64,000 nucleotides of DNA from Bacteroidia bacterium (lineage in GTDB: Bacteria > Bacteroidota > Bacteroidia > Flavobacteriales > Flavobacteriaceae): the NCBI GenBank assembly GCA_030428865.1, contig JAUIEK010000006.1:1-64000 (forward strand). The letters are read 5' to 3'. The notes under the pieces are model-generated. The model made no database searches, was not told where the DNA came from, and worked only from the letters and a program-made list of their open reading frames with translations. Each line of letters opens with the position of its first letter. Within the stretch, counting starts at the first letter, position 1. Position numbers and translations under genes: made by a program. Shown piece after piece: positions 52,159-60,804 of the stretch.

Positions 52159-53211
52159 ATGAAAAAAATTTTTATAGTTGCTCTTTTTTCTATTTTATAT
52201 GGTTGCAACCAACATCCAAAAGATTATACCACTGTATCTGGAAATATAAAGAATTACAAAGATTCTGTAATCTACATTAGAGGACTCAAGTTTAAAAAAA
52301 CTATTCAAGTAAATGAAGATGGAAGTTTTAGTGACACTCTTAAGGTTACTAAAAAAGGAATGCACACTCTTTTCTTAGGAAAACAAAGAGTCGGGATTTT
52401 TCTCAATAATGGGTACAATTTGACATTACAAGCGGACATCAATGATTTCTTTTCTACCTTAACCTTTAAAGGAGCGGGTTCTGAAACCAGTAATTTTATA
52501 ATCGCTAATGGACGATATGCCAAAAAAGTAGGGAATCCTCAAGATTTTTTCCTACTTGACAAAGACCCTTTCTTGGCTAAAATGGAGCAAATCAAAAACG
52601 CAATAGACAGCATTGAAAAAGTATATGATAATGTTGATGAAGAGGTTTTGAAAAACTCTCAAAAAATAAACCAGCGGTTTTTAGATAATATGCCAAAAGT
52701 GTATGATGTGCAACATAAAAAAGCTATTGAATTAAAAACAAAGAAAGACAATATTGTCGTAGGAAAACCTTCTCCTATTTTTAAAAATTATTTAAATTAT
52801 AAAGGAGGCAAAAACTCATTAACAGATTACTTAGGCAGTTATGTTTATATTGATTTATGGGCAACTTGGTGTAAACCTTGTATTGCCCAGTTTCCCTATT
52901 TTAAAGAGATAAAGACTCAGTATCAAAATAGAAATATCAAATTTGTTAGCATTGCTACGGATGATAGTTTAACAGCTAGGTCTTGGGACAAAGCTGAAAA
53001 GTTATGGCGAAACATGGTTAAAGATAAAAAATTAGAAGGAATCCAACTTTTTGCTGAAAAAGACAAATCATTTACCAGAGATTATTTAGTAGGGCAAATT
53101 CCACGATTTATTTTACTAGATCCTAAAGGAAATATTGTAGATTCTGATGCTCCAAGACCTTCTGACCCTAAGTTAAAACGTATTTTAGATTCAGTATTAA
53201 CTCCTCAGTGA
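52159..53211 (+). CDS. TlpA-like thioredoxin lipoprotein with DUF4369-type N-terminus
   Basis: 350 residues. Lipobox LYGCNQ (Cys ~16). The N-terminal ~120 residues (TVSGNIKNYKDSVIYIRGL) are like DUF4369, common in Bacteroidota lipoproteins. A helical linker follows, then a thioredoxin domain with LWATWCKPCIAQFPYF (CKPC) and cis-Pro GQIPRFILLD. A periplasmic thiol reductase is likely. It is divergent from hutH and followed by a terminator. Confidence 0.88.
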   Translation: MKKIFIVALFSILYGCNQHPKDYTTVSGNIKNYKDSVIYIRGLKFKKTIQVNEDGSFSDTLKVTKKGMHTLFLGKQRVGIFLNNGYNLTLQADINDFFSTLTFKGAGSETSNFIIANGRYAKKVGNPQDFFLLDKDPFLAKMEQIKNAIDSIEKVYDNVDEEVLKNSQKINQRFLDNMPKVYDVQHKKAIELKTKKDNIVVGKPSPIFKNYLNYKGGKNSLTDYLGSYVYIDLWATWCKPCIAQFPYFKEIKTQYQNRNIKFVSIATDDSLTARSWDKAEKLWRNMVKDKKLEGIQLFAEKDKSFTRDYLVGQIPRFILLDPKGNIVDSDAPRPSDPKLKRILDSVLTPQ

Positions 53212-53213
53212 TA

Positions 53214-53248
53214 AATAAAGAAGCCGCTAAATAGCGGCTTCTTTATTA
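53214..53248. terminator. Bidirectional terminator between the thioredoxin lipoprotein and accA
   Basis: AATAAAGAAGCCGCTA/TAGCGGCTTCTTTATT perfect stem between convergent genes. Confidence 0.85.
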
Positions 53249-53271
53249 TTTTCTATATACTCTATTTATCT

Positions 53272-54225
53272 TTACTCTTTATAAACACCCATTTCTGAGT
53301 ATTTATCCATTCGCTCTTTTACTAAATCTTTCGCAGATAAATCTTTTAACTCATCATATGCAGAAACAATTGTCTCTTGAACTATCTGGAAAGCTTCTTT
53401 TCTATTTGAGTGTGCTCCTCCTAAAGGTTCTTTAATAATTCCATCAATTAACTTTAGTTTTTTCATATCATCAGCAGTAAGCTTTAACGCTTCTGCAGCT
53501 TGTTCTTTATATTCCCAACTACGCCACAAAATAGATGAACACGATTCTGGAGAAATTACTGTGTACCATGTGTTTTCCATCATATAAACACGATCTCCTA
53601 CTCCAATCCCTAATGCACCTCCAGAAGCTCCTTCTCCAATAACAATTGTTATAATTGGAACTTGCAAACGCGTCATTTCAAAAATATTCCGAGCAATTGC
53701 TTCTCCTTGACCTCTTTCTTCTGCTTCCATACCAGGATAAGCTCCTGGCGTATCTAAAAGCGTAACTACAGGAATGCCAAATTTTTCTGCCATTTTCATT
53801 AATCGCAATGCTTTTCTATATCCTTCAGGATTTGCCATCCCAAAATTTCTGTATTGTCTAGTTTTGGTATTGTATCCTTTTTGCTGACCAATAAACATAA
53901 AAGATTGATCTCCTATTTTTCCTAAACCACCAATCATCGCTTTATCATCCCTTACACTTCTATCTCCATGAAGTTCCATAAATGTATCTCCACAGATGGC
54001 TCGAATATAATCTAACGTGTATGGTCTGCTAGGGTGTCTAGACAATTGTACTCTTTGCCAAGGAGTTAAATTTTTATAGACCTCTTTTTTAGCTTTATCT
54101 AGTTTTTTCTGAATTTTATTACAAGTTGCTGTTACATCAACCTCACTATCTTTTCCAATTTCGTAACACTTTTGTAATTGTTCTTCTAGCTCTTTAATGG
54201 GTAGTTCAAAATCCAAATATTCCAT
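53272..54225 (-). CDS. accA: Acetyl-CoA carboxylase carboxyltransferase alpha subunit
   Basis: 317 residues, the standard length of AccA, which with AccD transfers carboxyl from biotin to acetyl-CoA to give malonyl-CoA for fatty acid synthesis. [21 protein letters not shown] (~109-129), [11 protein letters not shown] and [17 protein letters not shown] (~203-219) are the conserved oxyanion and CoA-binding parts. AccD is not in the window. A separate promoter precedes it; it lies downstream of the EamA gene. Confidence 0.96.
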   Translation of the reverse strand: MEYLDFELPIKELEEQLQKCYEIGKDSEVDVTATCNKIQKKLDKAKKEVYKNLTPWQRVQLSRHPSRPYTLDYIRAICGDTFMELHGDRSVRDDKAMIGGLGKIGDQSFMFIGQQKGYNTKTRQYRNFGMANPEGYRKALRLMKMAEKFGIPVVTLLDTPGAYPGMEAEERGQGEAIARNIFEMTRLQVPIITIVIGEGASGGALGIGVGDRVYMMENTWYTVISPESCSSILWRSWEYKEQAAEALKLTADDMKKLKLIDGIIKEPLGGAHSNRKEAFQIVQETIVSAYDELKDLSAKDLVKERMDKYSEMGVYKE

Positions 54226-54270
54226 TGTTCGTTGTTTGTCTATTTCTGATTATACATTAAAATGCAGCTA

Positions 54271-54278
54271 CAAACTTA
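54271..54278 (-). promoter_or_regulatory. -10 element of accA
   Basis: Minus strand TAAGTTTG, a full TAnnTTTG match, about 45 nt before the ATG at 54225. It indicates that accA can be expressed independently of the upstream tgt/LptF/EamA genes. Confidence 0.45.
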
Positions 54279-54296
54279 CTATAAAAAATGTTTACT

Positions 54297-55223
54297 CTAT
54301 CTAAGAGATTGTTTTTTTAGTAATCGTTTTTTCTTTATTTTTTCCTGAATTTTTTCTTTGTTTTTCAAAATTCCATTCAGTAATACCACTACTAACACTA
54401 TCAATGCACCTATGTAAAACTCTGTATTCATTTTCTCTTTATCTCCAAAAATCAATAGTGCTAAAATAATTGCATATACCGGTTCTAGGTTAATTGTTAA
54501 CATAACTGTGTACGGAGTCAAATTTTTCATCACTTTTACAGAGATAATAAATGCGTAAGCTGTACAAATACTACTTAAAACAACTAAGCATAACCAATCT
54601 GTTAAGGATAACTGAAAGAATGAAAAAGAAAATTGTTGTTTAACTAAAAGCCAGATTGTAATACACAAAGCGCCAAATAATAGTTGATAAAATGAAATAA
54701 TATTTGGTCTATATTGTTTTACAAATAGACCATTCAGAACTGAAAATAAAGCCGATAAAAAAGCAGAAATTAAAGCATAGATAATACCCCAAGTGTATTG
54801 TGATTCAAAATTAAAAATAACATATAGTCCTAAAACCACTAAAATTCCTAAAAAGATCTCTTGAACTTTTATTTTTCTTCTGAAAAAGAAAGGCTCTATT
54901 AACGATGTAAAAAAAGCTCCTGTACTCATTGCAACTAATGCCACGGAAACATTAGACACTTTAATTGCTTTAAAAAAAGTAATCCAATGAAGAGCAATAA
55001 TAAGTCCTGTAAATGCAAATCGAATTAGCCCTCGTTTACCAACTTGAAATGATTTTTTTTGAATCAAAAAATAACCAGCTATAAACAATGATGCTAATAA
55101 CATTCTGTACCAAACCAACGGAACTGCATCAATCGAAATTAAAGCTCCTAAGATGGCTGTAAAACCCCAAATAAATACAATTAAATGAAGCTGTAAGTAA
55201 TCTTTATGTCTATTTTCTAGCAT
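54297..55223 (-). CDS. DMT superfamily (EamA) transporter
   Basis: 308 residues with about ten hydrophobic helices in two EamA halves and a strongly basic C-terminal tail (KEKIQEKIKKKRLLKKQSLR). The pattern LIVFIWGFTAILGALISIDA (~12-31) at the start and TPYTVMLTINLEPVYAIILA in the second half are typical. EamA proteins export metabolites or amino acids; the substrate cannot be given. The ATG overlaps the end of the LptF/G gene by 14 nt. Confidence 0.88.
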   Translation of the reverse strand: MLENRHKDYLQLHLIVFIWGFTAILGALISIDAVPLVWYRMLLASLFIAGYFLIQKKSFQVGKRGLIRFAFTGLIIALHWITFFKAIKVSNVSVALVAMSTGAFFTSLIEPFFFRRKIKVQEIFLGILVVLGLYVIFNFESQYTWGIIYALISAFLSALFSVLNGLFVKQYRPNIISFYQLLFGALCITIWLLVKQQFSFSFFQLSLTDWLCLVVLSSICTAYAFIISVKVMKNLTPYTVMLTINLEPVYAIILALLIFGDKEKMNTEFYIGALIVLVVVLLNGILKNKEKIQEKIKKKRLLKKQSLR

Positions 55224-56295
55224 TGTTGTACAGATATGCAGCTACGCCTCCAAATAATAAATTCGGAAACCAAACATACAGTAAAGAAGCAACACCTGCA
55301 ACAGCTCCTAATACTTCAGAAACTTTTAGTAAAAAGACATAGATAAACATAATTCCGATTCCTAATGCCATATTTACTCCAAGTCCTCCTCTTTTCTTTT
55401 TGAATGCCAGAGCCACAGCTATGAGTGTTAAAATATAGGACGAAACAGGTAAGCTAGTCCGTTTATACATCTCCACTAAATAAGAGTTTAAGTTAGATAT
55501 ACCTCTTTTCTTAGAAATATCTATAAATTTTATTAGTTCTGGAGTACTCATTTCTTGAGCATCAGTCGATTTGTATATTAAATCATTTGGAATAAAATTA
55601 AATGTAGTGTCTAAGCTTACTCCAGAAAAAATGCTATCTTTTTCTTTATAAATTTTTCTGTATTTGTATGTTGAAAGCTTAAATGTACTATCTCTTGAAT
55701 TCCAATAAATATTGTTAGCCGTTAACTTTTCTTTTAACTCAAGTCCATCATACGTTTCAATAGAAAAATAATTTCCTGAGTTAAGTCGAAATGAATATGA
55801 TTTTAGATAGATATAAGTAGAGTCAGACAACTGAAGACTAAAGTCTTTTACTGTATTTTCTCCTACTTTTCTTTTCTTAATATATGTTGCTTCAAACTCT
55901 GTTCTTATCTCATTACTTGATGGCACTACATAGTGATTCATAGCAAGGGCAAAAACTGTTACTAAAGTAGCCCCAATAAAATACGGATGTAAAAATCTTC
56001 GAAAGCTAATTTTTGCATTTGTAATAGCAACAATCTCTGTGTTATTAGACAGTTTGGAAGTAAAAAAAATTGTAGCTAAAAAAAGCGCCAGCGGCATAAA
56101 TGTATTAGCATAGTAAATAATAAAGTTAACGTAGTAATCCTTAATGATTTCCAGAGTACCTAGATCTTTGTGAAAAATAAACTCATCTATTTTTTCTGCA
56201 ATATCAATGGCAATAGCAATCGGAATTAATATAAATAAGGTAAACACAAAAGTTACCAAGTATCGCTTTAAAATATACCAATCTAAAATTTTCAT
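55210..56295 (-). CDS. LptF/LptG family permease
   Basis: 361 residues, YjgP/YjgQ type. It has three N-terminal and three C-terminal membrane helices and a periplasmic beta-rich domain between. LDWYILKRYLVTFVFTLFIL (~3-22) opens it; MPLALFLATIFFTSKLSNNTEI (~66-87) is characteristic. LptF and LptG form the permease of the lipopolysaccharide exporter with LptB. Which of the two this is cannot be decided. The ATG lies immediately after the tgt TAG, and the end overlaps the EamA gene. Confidence 0.88.
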   Translation of the reverse strand: MKILDWYILKRYLVTFVFTLFILIPIAIAIDIAEKIDEFIFHKDLGTLEIIKDYYVNFIIYYANTFMPLALFLATIFFTSKLSNNTEIVAITNAKISFRRFLHPYFIGATLVTVFALAMNHYVVPSSNEIRTEFEATYIKKRKVGENTVKDFSLQLSDSTYIYLKSYSFRLNSGNYFSIETYDGLELKEKLTANNIYWNSRDSTFKLSTYKYRKIYKEKDSIFSGVSLDTTFNFIPNDLIYKSTDAQEMSTPELIKFIDISKKRGISNLNSYLVEMYKRTSLPVSSYILTLIAVALAFKKKRGGLGVNMALGIGIMFIYVFLLKVSEVLGAVAGVASLLYVWFPNLLFGGVAAYLYNNARK

Positions 56296-57426
56296 CTAAA
56301 GTCGATTGTCCATTTGTTTTACCATCTTATTTTTCCACTCGGTAAAGCTGCCATCAATTATACGTTTTCTAGCTTCTCGTACTAACCAAAGATAAAACCC
56401 TAAATTGTGAATGGATGCTATTTGTTTTCCTAACATTTCATTAGCTGCAAATAAATGACGTAAATATGCTTTGGAATAATGTGTATCTACAAATGTAATT
56501 CCCATCTCATCAATAGGTGAAAAATCATTTTCCCACTTTTTATTTTTGATATTAATGGTACCGTGAGCTGTAAACAACATTCCGTTTCTTGCATTTCGCG
56601 TGGGCATTACACAATCAAACATATCTACTCCTAGCGCAATATTTTCTAATATATTTATAGGAGTTCCAACTCCCATTAAATATCTCGGCTTATCTGCAGG
56701 TAAAATATCGCACACAACTTCTGTCATTGCATACATTTCTTCTGCTGGTTCTCCTACTGACAAACCTCCAATAGCATTTCCTTCTGCTTCTACAGAAGCG
56801 ATAAATTCAGCAGATTGTTTTCGTAAATCTTTATATATACTCCCTTGAACAATTGGGAATAAAGTTTGTTCATACCCGTACTTTGCTGGTGATCTTTCAA
56901 GATGATCAATGCATCTTTGTAGCCAACGATGCGTCATATGCATCGATTGCTTTGCGTAATTATAGTCACAAGGATATGGAGTACACTCATCAAATGCCAT
57001 CATAATATCAGCACCTATAGAACGCTGAATATCCATTACATATTCTGGTGTAAACAAGTGCATAGAACCATCTATATGACTCTTGAATTTCACCCCTTCT
57101 TCATTGATTTTTCGTCTTTGTGAAAGTGAATAAACTTGATATCCTCCACTATCTGTTAAGATATTCCTATCCCAATTCATAAACTGGTGTAAACCTCCGG
57201 CTTGTTCCAAAATATTCGTCTTAGGCCGCAGGTATAGATGATACGTATTTCCTAAAATAATATCTGGGTTAATCTCTTCTTTAAGCTCTGTTTGGTGAAC
57301 TCCTTTTACACTTGCTACGGTACCAACAGGCATAAAAATAGGCGTTTCTATTTTACCATGATCCGTTACAATTTCACCAGCTCTAGCTTTACTATTGTTA
57401 TCTTTAGAATGTACTGTAAACTTCAT
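56296..57426 (-). CDS. tgt: tRNA-guanine transglycosylase (Tgt), zinc cysteines not seen
   Basis: 376 residues from ATG 57426; the track's TTG at 57435 overlaps a promoter -10 and is excluded. The nucleophile and substrate Asp residues are in ILTDSGGYQVYSL and FDCVMPTRNARNG (~264-276). The enzyme exchanges guanine-34 for a queuine precursor in tRNAs. The region that normally holds the Zn ligands C-x-C-x2-C before YLRHL reads GITFVDTHYSKAYLRHL, with no cysteines, while the downstream His in ASIHNLGFY is kept. LptF/G follows directly. Confidence 0.94.
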   Translation of the reverse strand: MKFTVHSKDNNSKARAGEIVTDHGKIETPIFMPVGTVASVKGVHQTELKEEINPDIILGNTYHLYLRPKTNILEQAGGLHQFMNWDRNILTDSGGYQVYSLSQRRKINEEGVKFKSHIDGSMHLFTPEYVMDIQRSIGADIMMAFDECTPYPCDYNYAKQSMHMTHRWLQRCIDHLERSPAKYGYEQTLFPIVQGSIYKDLRKQSAEFIASVEAEGNAIGGLSVGEPAEEMYAMTEVVCDILPADKPRYLMGVGTPINILENIALGVDMFDCVMPTRNARNGMLFTAHGTINIKNKKWENDFSPIDEMGITFVDTHYSKAYLRHLFAANEMLGKQIASIHNLGFYLWLVREARKRIIDGSFTEWKNKMVKQMDNRL

Positions 57427-57432
57427 CGCCTG

Positions 57433-57440
57433 CAAAGATA
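57433..57440 (-). promoter_or_regulatory. -10 element of tgt
   Basis: Minus strand TATCTTTG, a full TAnnTTTG match, separated from the ATG at 57426 by only 6 nt. The mRNA would start at or within a few bases of the ATG. It fixes the start codon choice. Confidence 0.5.
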
Positions 57441-57474
57441 CATAAATAGAATAGTGAGCTTTCTAAAAAGCATC

Positions 57475-58272
57475 TTAAGATTTTTTTCTACTAAATGGCT
57501 TCTTTTTTGGCGTAAACTTTTTCTTATTATGATCTTTTGAAGCCTCTTCTGTTTTGGTTGATTGTGATACCAACTTATTAATTGTAGTAATTTCTTGAGT
57601 TGAAAGTTCTCTCCACTCTCCTGGCTTTAAATTTCCCAATGTTACATTCATAATTCTAGTTCGCTTTAAGCGAGTAACTTGATAATCTAAATACTCGCAC
57701 ATTCTTCTAATTTGTCGGTTAAGCCCTTGAACTAAAACAATTTTAAATGTAAAGTCGTTTATTTTAGAAACATCACACTTTTTAGTAATTGTTCCTAAAA
57801 TAGGAATTCCATTACTCATTTTTTCTATAAAATCACGTGTTATTTTTCTATTAACAGAAACAACATATTCTTTTTCATGATTATTTCCTGCTCGTAAAAT
57901 CTTATTAACAATATCTCCATCATTCGTCAAGAAGATTAATCCTTCAGAAGGTTTATCCAACCTACCAATGGGGAACAAACGCTGTGGATGATTGACATGC
58001 TTAACAATATTTTTCTTCTCTTTACTATCAGTAGTAGAAATAATACCTACAGGTTTGTTTAAAGCAATATAAATAGGTTTTGGTTTTTGTTGCAAAACTT
58101 TACCATCTACTTTTACAATATCTCCTTCAAAAACTCGATTTCCTAGTTCAGCAGCTTTGTTATTGATTGTGACCCTATTTGCTTCAATTAATCGATCTGC
58201 TTCTCTTCGAGAACACATACCTGTTGAACTGATATATTTATTTATGTTAATTGAGTTTTGATTTGATTCCAT
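57475..58272 (-). CDS. rluF: 23S rRNA pseudouridine synthase, RluF/RsuA family
   Basis: 265 residues. An S4 RNA-binding domain ([20 protein letters not shown], ~9-28) precedes the synthase core. The catalytic Asp is in [18 protein letters not shown] (~98-115), and [16 protein letters not shown] is the family's second motif. The RluF-like branch modifies a uridine of 23S rRNA; the exact position is inferred from the family. A basic C-terminal tail ([16 protein letters not shown]) is present. It precedes tgt on the same strand. Confidence 0.9.
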   Translation of the reverse strand: MESNQNSININKYISSTGMCSRREADRLIEANRVTINNKAAELGNRVFEGDIVKVDGKVLQQKPKPIYIALNKPVGIISTTDSKEKKNIVKHVNHPQRLFPIGRLDKPSEGLIFLTNDGDIVNKILRAGNNHEKEYVVSVNRKITRDFIEKMSNGIPILGTITKKCDVSKINDFTFKIVLVQGLNRQIRRMCEYLDYQVTRLKRTRIMNVTLGNLKPGEWRELSTQEITTINKLVSQSTKTEEASKDHNKKKFTPKKKPFSRKKS

Positions 58273-58486
58273 TAATCAAAAAATTGCTGACTCAAAGTTA
58301 CAGTTTATTCTGAGTAATTTTATTCTTATAAATAACCAATTCTGTCGGTTAAAATGCTTAATTTTTTTTCGCAAACTTCTACCTGCTTACATAAACAGTT
58401 AAGTTAGATATTTCTCAAACTTTACTAAAATCGATATACATGCTTTCAAAACCTCTCTATCTAAATCAAAACTTAGGTTAATTTTA

Positions 58487-58494
58487 TAACTTTG
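58487..58494 (+). promoter_or_regulatory. -10 element of the udk operon
   Basis: TAACTTTG, full TAnnTTTG match, 27 nt before the ATG at 58522. It presumably drives udk, divIC, mutA and scpA together, since no further promoter or terminator is seen between them. Confidence 0.5.
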
Positions 58495-58521
58495 CCTCTA
58501 TTACTAAAATAAACGTAAATA

Positions 58522-59127
58522 ATGCTCGTAATCGGAATTGCTGGAGGAACTGGTAGCGGAAAAACTACTGTTGTTAATCGAATAGTACAAGAATTACCAA
58601 TTGAAGAAATTTGCGTTATCTCACAAGACTCATATTACAAGTCAACAGATTCTTTATCTCTTGAAGAACGAACCAAAATTAATTTTGATCACCCCAGAGC
58701 CATTGATTTCGATTTACTAATTAAACACCTTAAAGAGTTAAGAAAAGGTAATGTTATAGAGCAACCTGTTTACTCTTTTATTTCGCATAACAGAACAAAA
58801 GATACAGTAAAAACACATCCTAGAAAAGTTGTTATTGTAGAAGGAATTTTGATTTTCACTAGTGAAGAATTAAGAAGCTTATTTGACATCAAAGTTTTTG
58901 TCCATGCAGATGCTGATGAACGACTCATTAGAAGAATTAGAAGAGACATAAATGAACGAGGCAGAGACATTGATGAAGTGTTAGATCGTTATCAAGATAC
59001 GTTAAAACCTATGCATCAGCAGTTTATTGAACCTACAAAAAGTTATGCTGATATTATTATTCCAAATGATCGACATAATGAAGTTGCCATAGATATTGTT
59101 AGAACTGTAATTAGCGAACGTTTGTAA
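58522..59127 (+). CDS. udk: Uridine kinase
   Basis: 201 residues, family length. P-loop GIAGGTGSGKTT (~5-16), SQDSYYKS with catalytic Asp, NFDHPRAIDF and the RLIRRIRRDINERGRD (~135-150) ATP lid are clear. It phosphorylates uridine or cytidine for salvage. It is followed by the divIC-like gene after 4 nt. Confidence 0.95.
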   Translation: MLVIGIAGGTGSGKTTVVNRIVQELPIEEICVISQDSYYKSTDSLSLEERTKINFDHPRAIDFDLLIKHLKELRKGNVIEQPVYSFISHNRTKDTVKTHPRKVVIVEGILIFTSEELRSLFDIKVFVHADADERLIRRIRRDINERGRDIDEVLDRYQDTLKPMHQQFIEPTKSYADIIIPNDRHNEVAIDIVRTVISERL

Positions 59128-59131
59128 TGTT

Positions 59132-59452
59132 ATGGAGTGGTGGTCTAACTTAAAAAAGAATAAAATTGTAAAACTTGCTTTTAATAGTTATGTGGTTATA
59201 TTAACTTTTTTTGTTGTTTGGATGCTTTTTTTTGATGAAAACAACTATTTAAACCATCTTCAATTCGACAGTGAAATTAGAGAACTTAAAAACTCTATAG
59301 AAGTATATAAAACTAAAATTGCTGAGGATGAAGCCATGATAAAAAGACTGCAAGATTCTATGCAATTAGAGAGATTTGCGAGAGAAAAATATCTTATGAA
59401 AAAAGAAAATGAAGATGTTTTTATTATAGAAATTGATACGATAAAAAAGTAA
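59132..59452 (+). CDS. FtsB/DivIC-like septum formation initiator
   Basis: 106 residues: a cytoplasmic basic start, one membrane helix (~17-33), then a coiled coil (FDSEIRELKNSIEVYKTKIA) ending with the RFAREKYLMKKENED motif that is shared by FtsB/DivIC proteins. They bind FtsL/FtsQ in the division complex. Its stop overlaps the mutA ATG by 1 nt. Confidence 0.88.
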   Translation: MEWWSNLKKNKIVKLAFNSYVVILTFFVVWMLFFDENNYLNHLQFDSEIRELKNSIEVYKTKIAEDEAMIKRLQDSMQLERFAREKYLMKKENEDVFIIEIDTIKK

Positions 59453-60795
59453 TGAATAATTTATTTAATGAATTTGACAAAGTATCTGCAGAGGCTTGGA
59501 AACAAAAAATTCAAGTTGACTTAAAAGGAGCTGATTACAACGAAACCTTGCTTTGGAAAACACAAGAAGGAATTGTAGTAAAACCTTTTTATACAGAAGA
59601 AGACAGAACATACCAAGAAATTCTTTCACCTAAAAAAGGATTTCAAATTTGTCAATCTATCACTATAGAAAATGAGGCAGATGCTAACTCATTAGCTATT
59701 GATGCGCTAAAAAGAGGAACTAATGCGATTCAATTTACTGCCGATAAAAAGTTTAATATAAATTCTCTATTAAAAAATATTTCTTTTGATATAACCCTCT
59801 ATTTTAAGCTATCTTTTTTATCTATTGATTTTATTAATCAAATTGCTAAGACCTGTAATTCTAAAAAAGTTTTTTACCAAATAGATCTCTACGGAAATTT
59901 GGCAAGTACCGGAAATTGGTTTATTAATAAAAAAGAAGATTATAAACTCTTCAATGATATTGTAAATTCTAATAAAAACACTGTTTTTGTTAATGCTGCA
60001 TTATATCAAAATTCGGGAGCAAATAGAGCACAACAATTGGCGTATGCTTTGGCTCACACAAATGAATACATTGAACAATTTGGCAAGGAAGCAATAGAAA
60101 ACTTGCATTTCCAATTTGCTGTAGGAAGCAATTACTTTTTAGAAATCAGCAAATTAAGAGCATTTAGAATTTTACTAGATTCTTTATTAGAAAAACACGG
60201 TGTTACCAAACATACTGCTCATATTTTTTGTGTACCTAGCAAACGAAACAAATCGTTGTACGACTATAATGTAAACATGTTAAGAACTACTTCTGAATGC
60301 ATGAGCGCTATTTTAGGTGGTGCTGATACAATTTGTAACTTACCTTATGACAGTATTTACCATAAATCAAACGAATTTGGAGAACGCATAGCAAGAAATC
60401 AGTTACTGATTTTAAAAGAAGAAAGCTACCTATCAGAAAGTCAAGAAGTAGCAAATGGTTCGTATTACATTGAGAGTTTAACACAGCAGCTAGCTGAAAA
60501 AGCACTCCTAATTTTCAAACAAATTGAAAAAGGTGGTGGTTTTTTAGAACAATTAATGAAAGGCACAATCCAATCTAAAATTAAAGAAAGTGCTGCAAAA
60601 GAACAAGATGAATATGATAAAGGAAAATTAGTGGTTTTAGGAGCAAACAAGCTTCAAAATCCAAAAGATCGAATGAAAGAAACCATCGAAATTTCTCCTT
60701 TCTTAAAGAAAAAGTCAATCAAAACTATCATTCCTCCAATAATAGAAAAAAGACTAACAGAAGCTGATGAAAAAGAAAGACTAAACAACGAATAA
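59452..60795 (+). CDS. mutA: Methylmalonyl-CoA mutase small (beta) subunit
   Basis: 447 residues, homologous to the TIM-barrel half of the mutase; it starts FNEFDKVSAEAWKQKIQVDLKG. It lacks the C-terminal cobalamin-like domain that is found in longer MutA proteins of about 600 or more residues. The small subunit is non-catalytic and pairs with ScpA to convert methylmalonyl-CoA to succinyl-CoA. It is 9 nt upstream of scpA and shares its transcript. Confidence 0.93.
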   Translation: MNNLFNEFDKVSAEAWKQKIQVDLKGADYNETLLWKTQEGIVVKPFYTEEDRTYQEILSPKKGFQICQSITIENEADANSLAIDALKRGTNAIQFTADKKFNINSLLKNISFDITLYFKLSFLSIDFINQIAKTCNSKKVFYQIDLYGNLASTGNWFINKKEDYKLFNDIVNSNKNTVFVNAALYQNSGANRAQQLAYALAHTNEYIEQFGKEAIENLHFQFAVGSNYFLEISKLRAFRILLDSLLEKHGVTKHTAHIFCVPSKRNKSLYDYNVNMLRTTSECMSAILGGADTICNLPYDSIYHKSNEFGERIARNQLLILKEESYLSESQEVANGSYYIESLTQQLAEKALLIFKQIEKGGGFLEQLMKGTIQSKIKESAAKEQDEYDKGKLVVLGANKLQNPKDRMKETIEISPFLKKKSIKTIIPPIIEKRLTEADEKERLNNE

Positions 60796-60804
60796 AAGTT
60801 TAAA

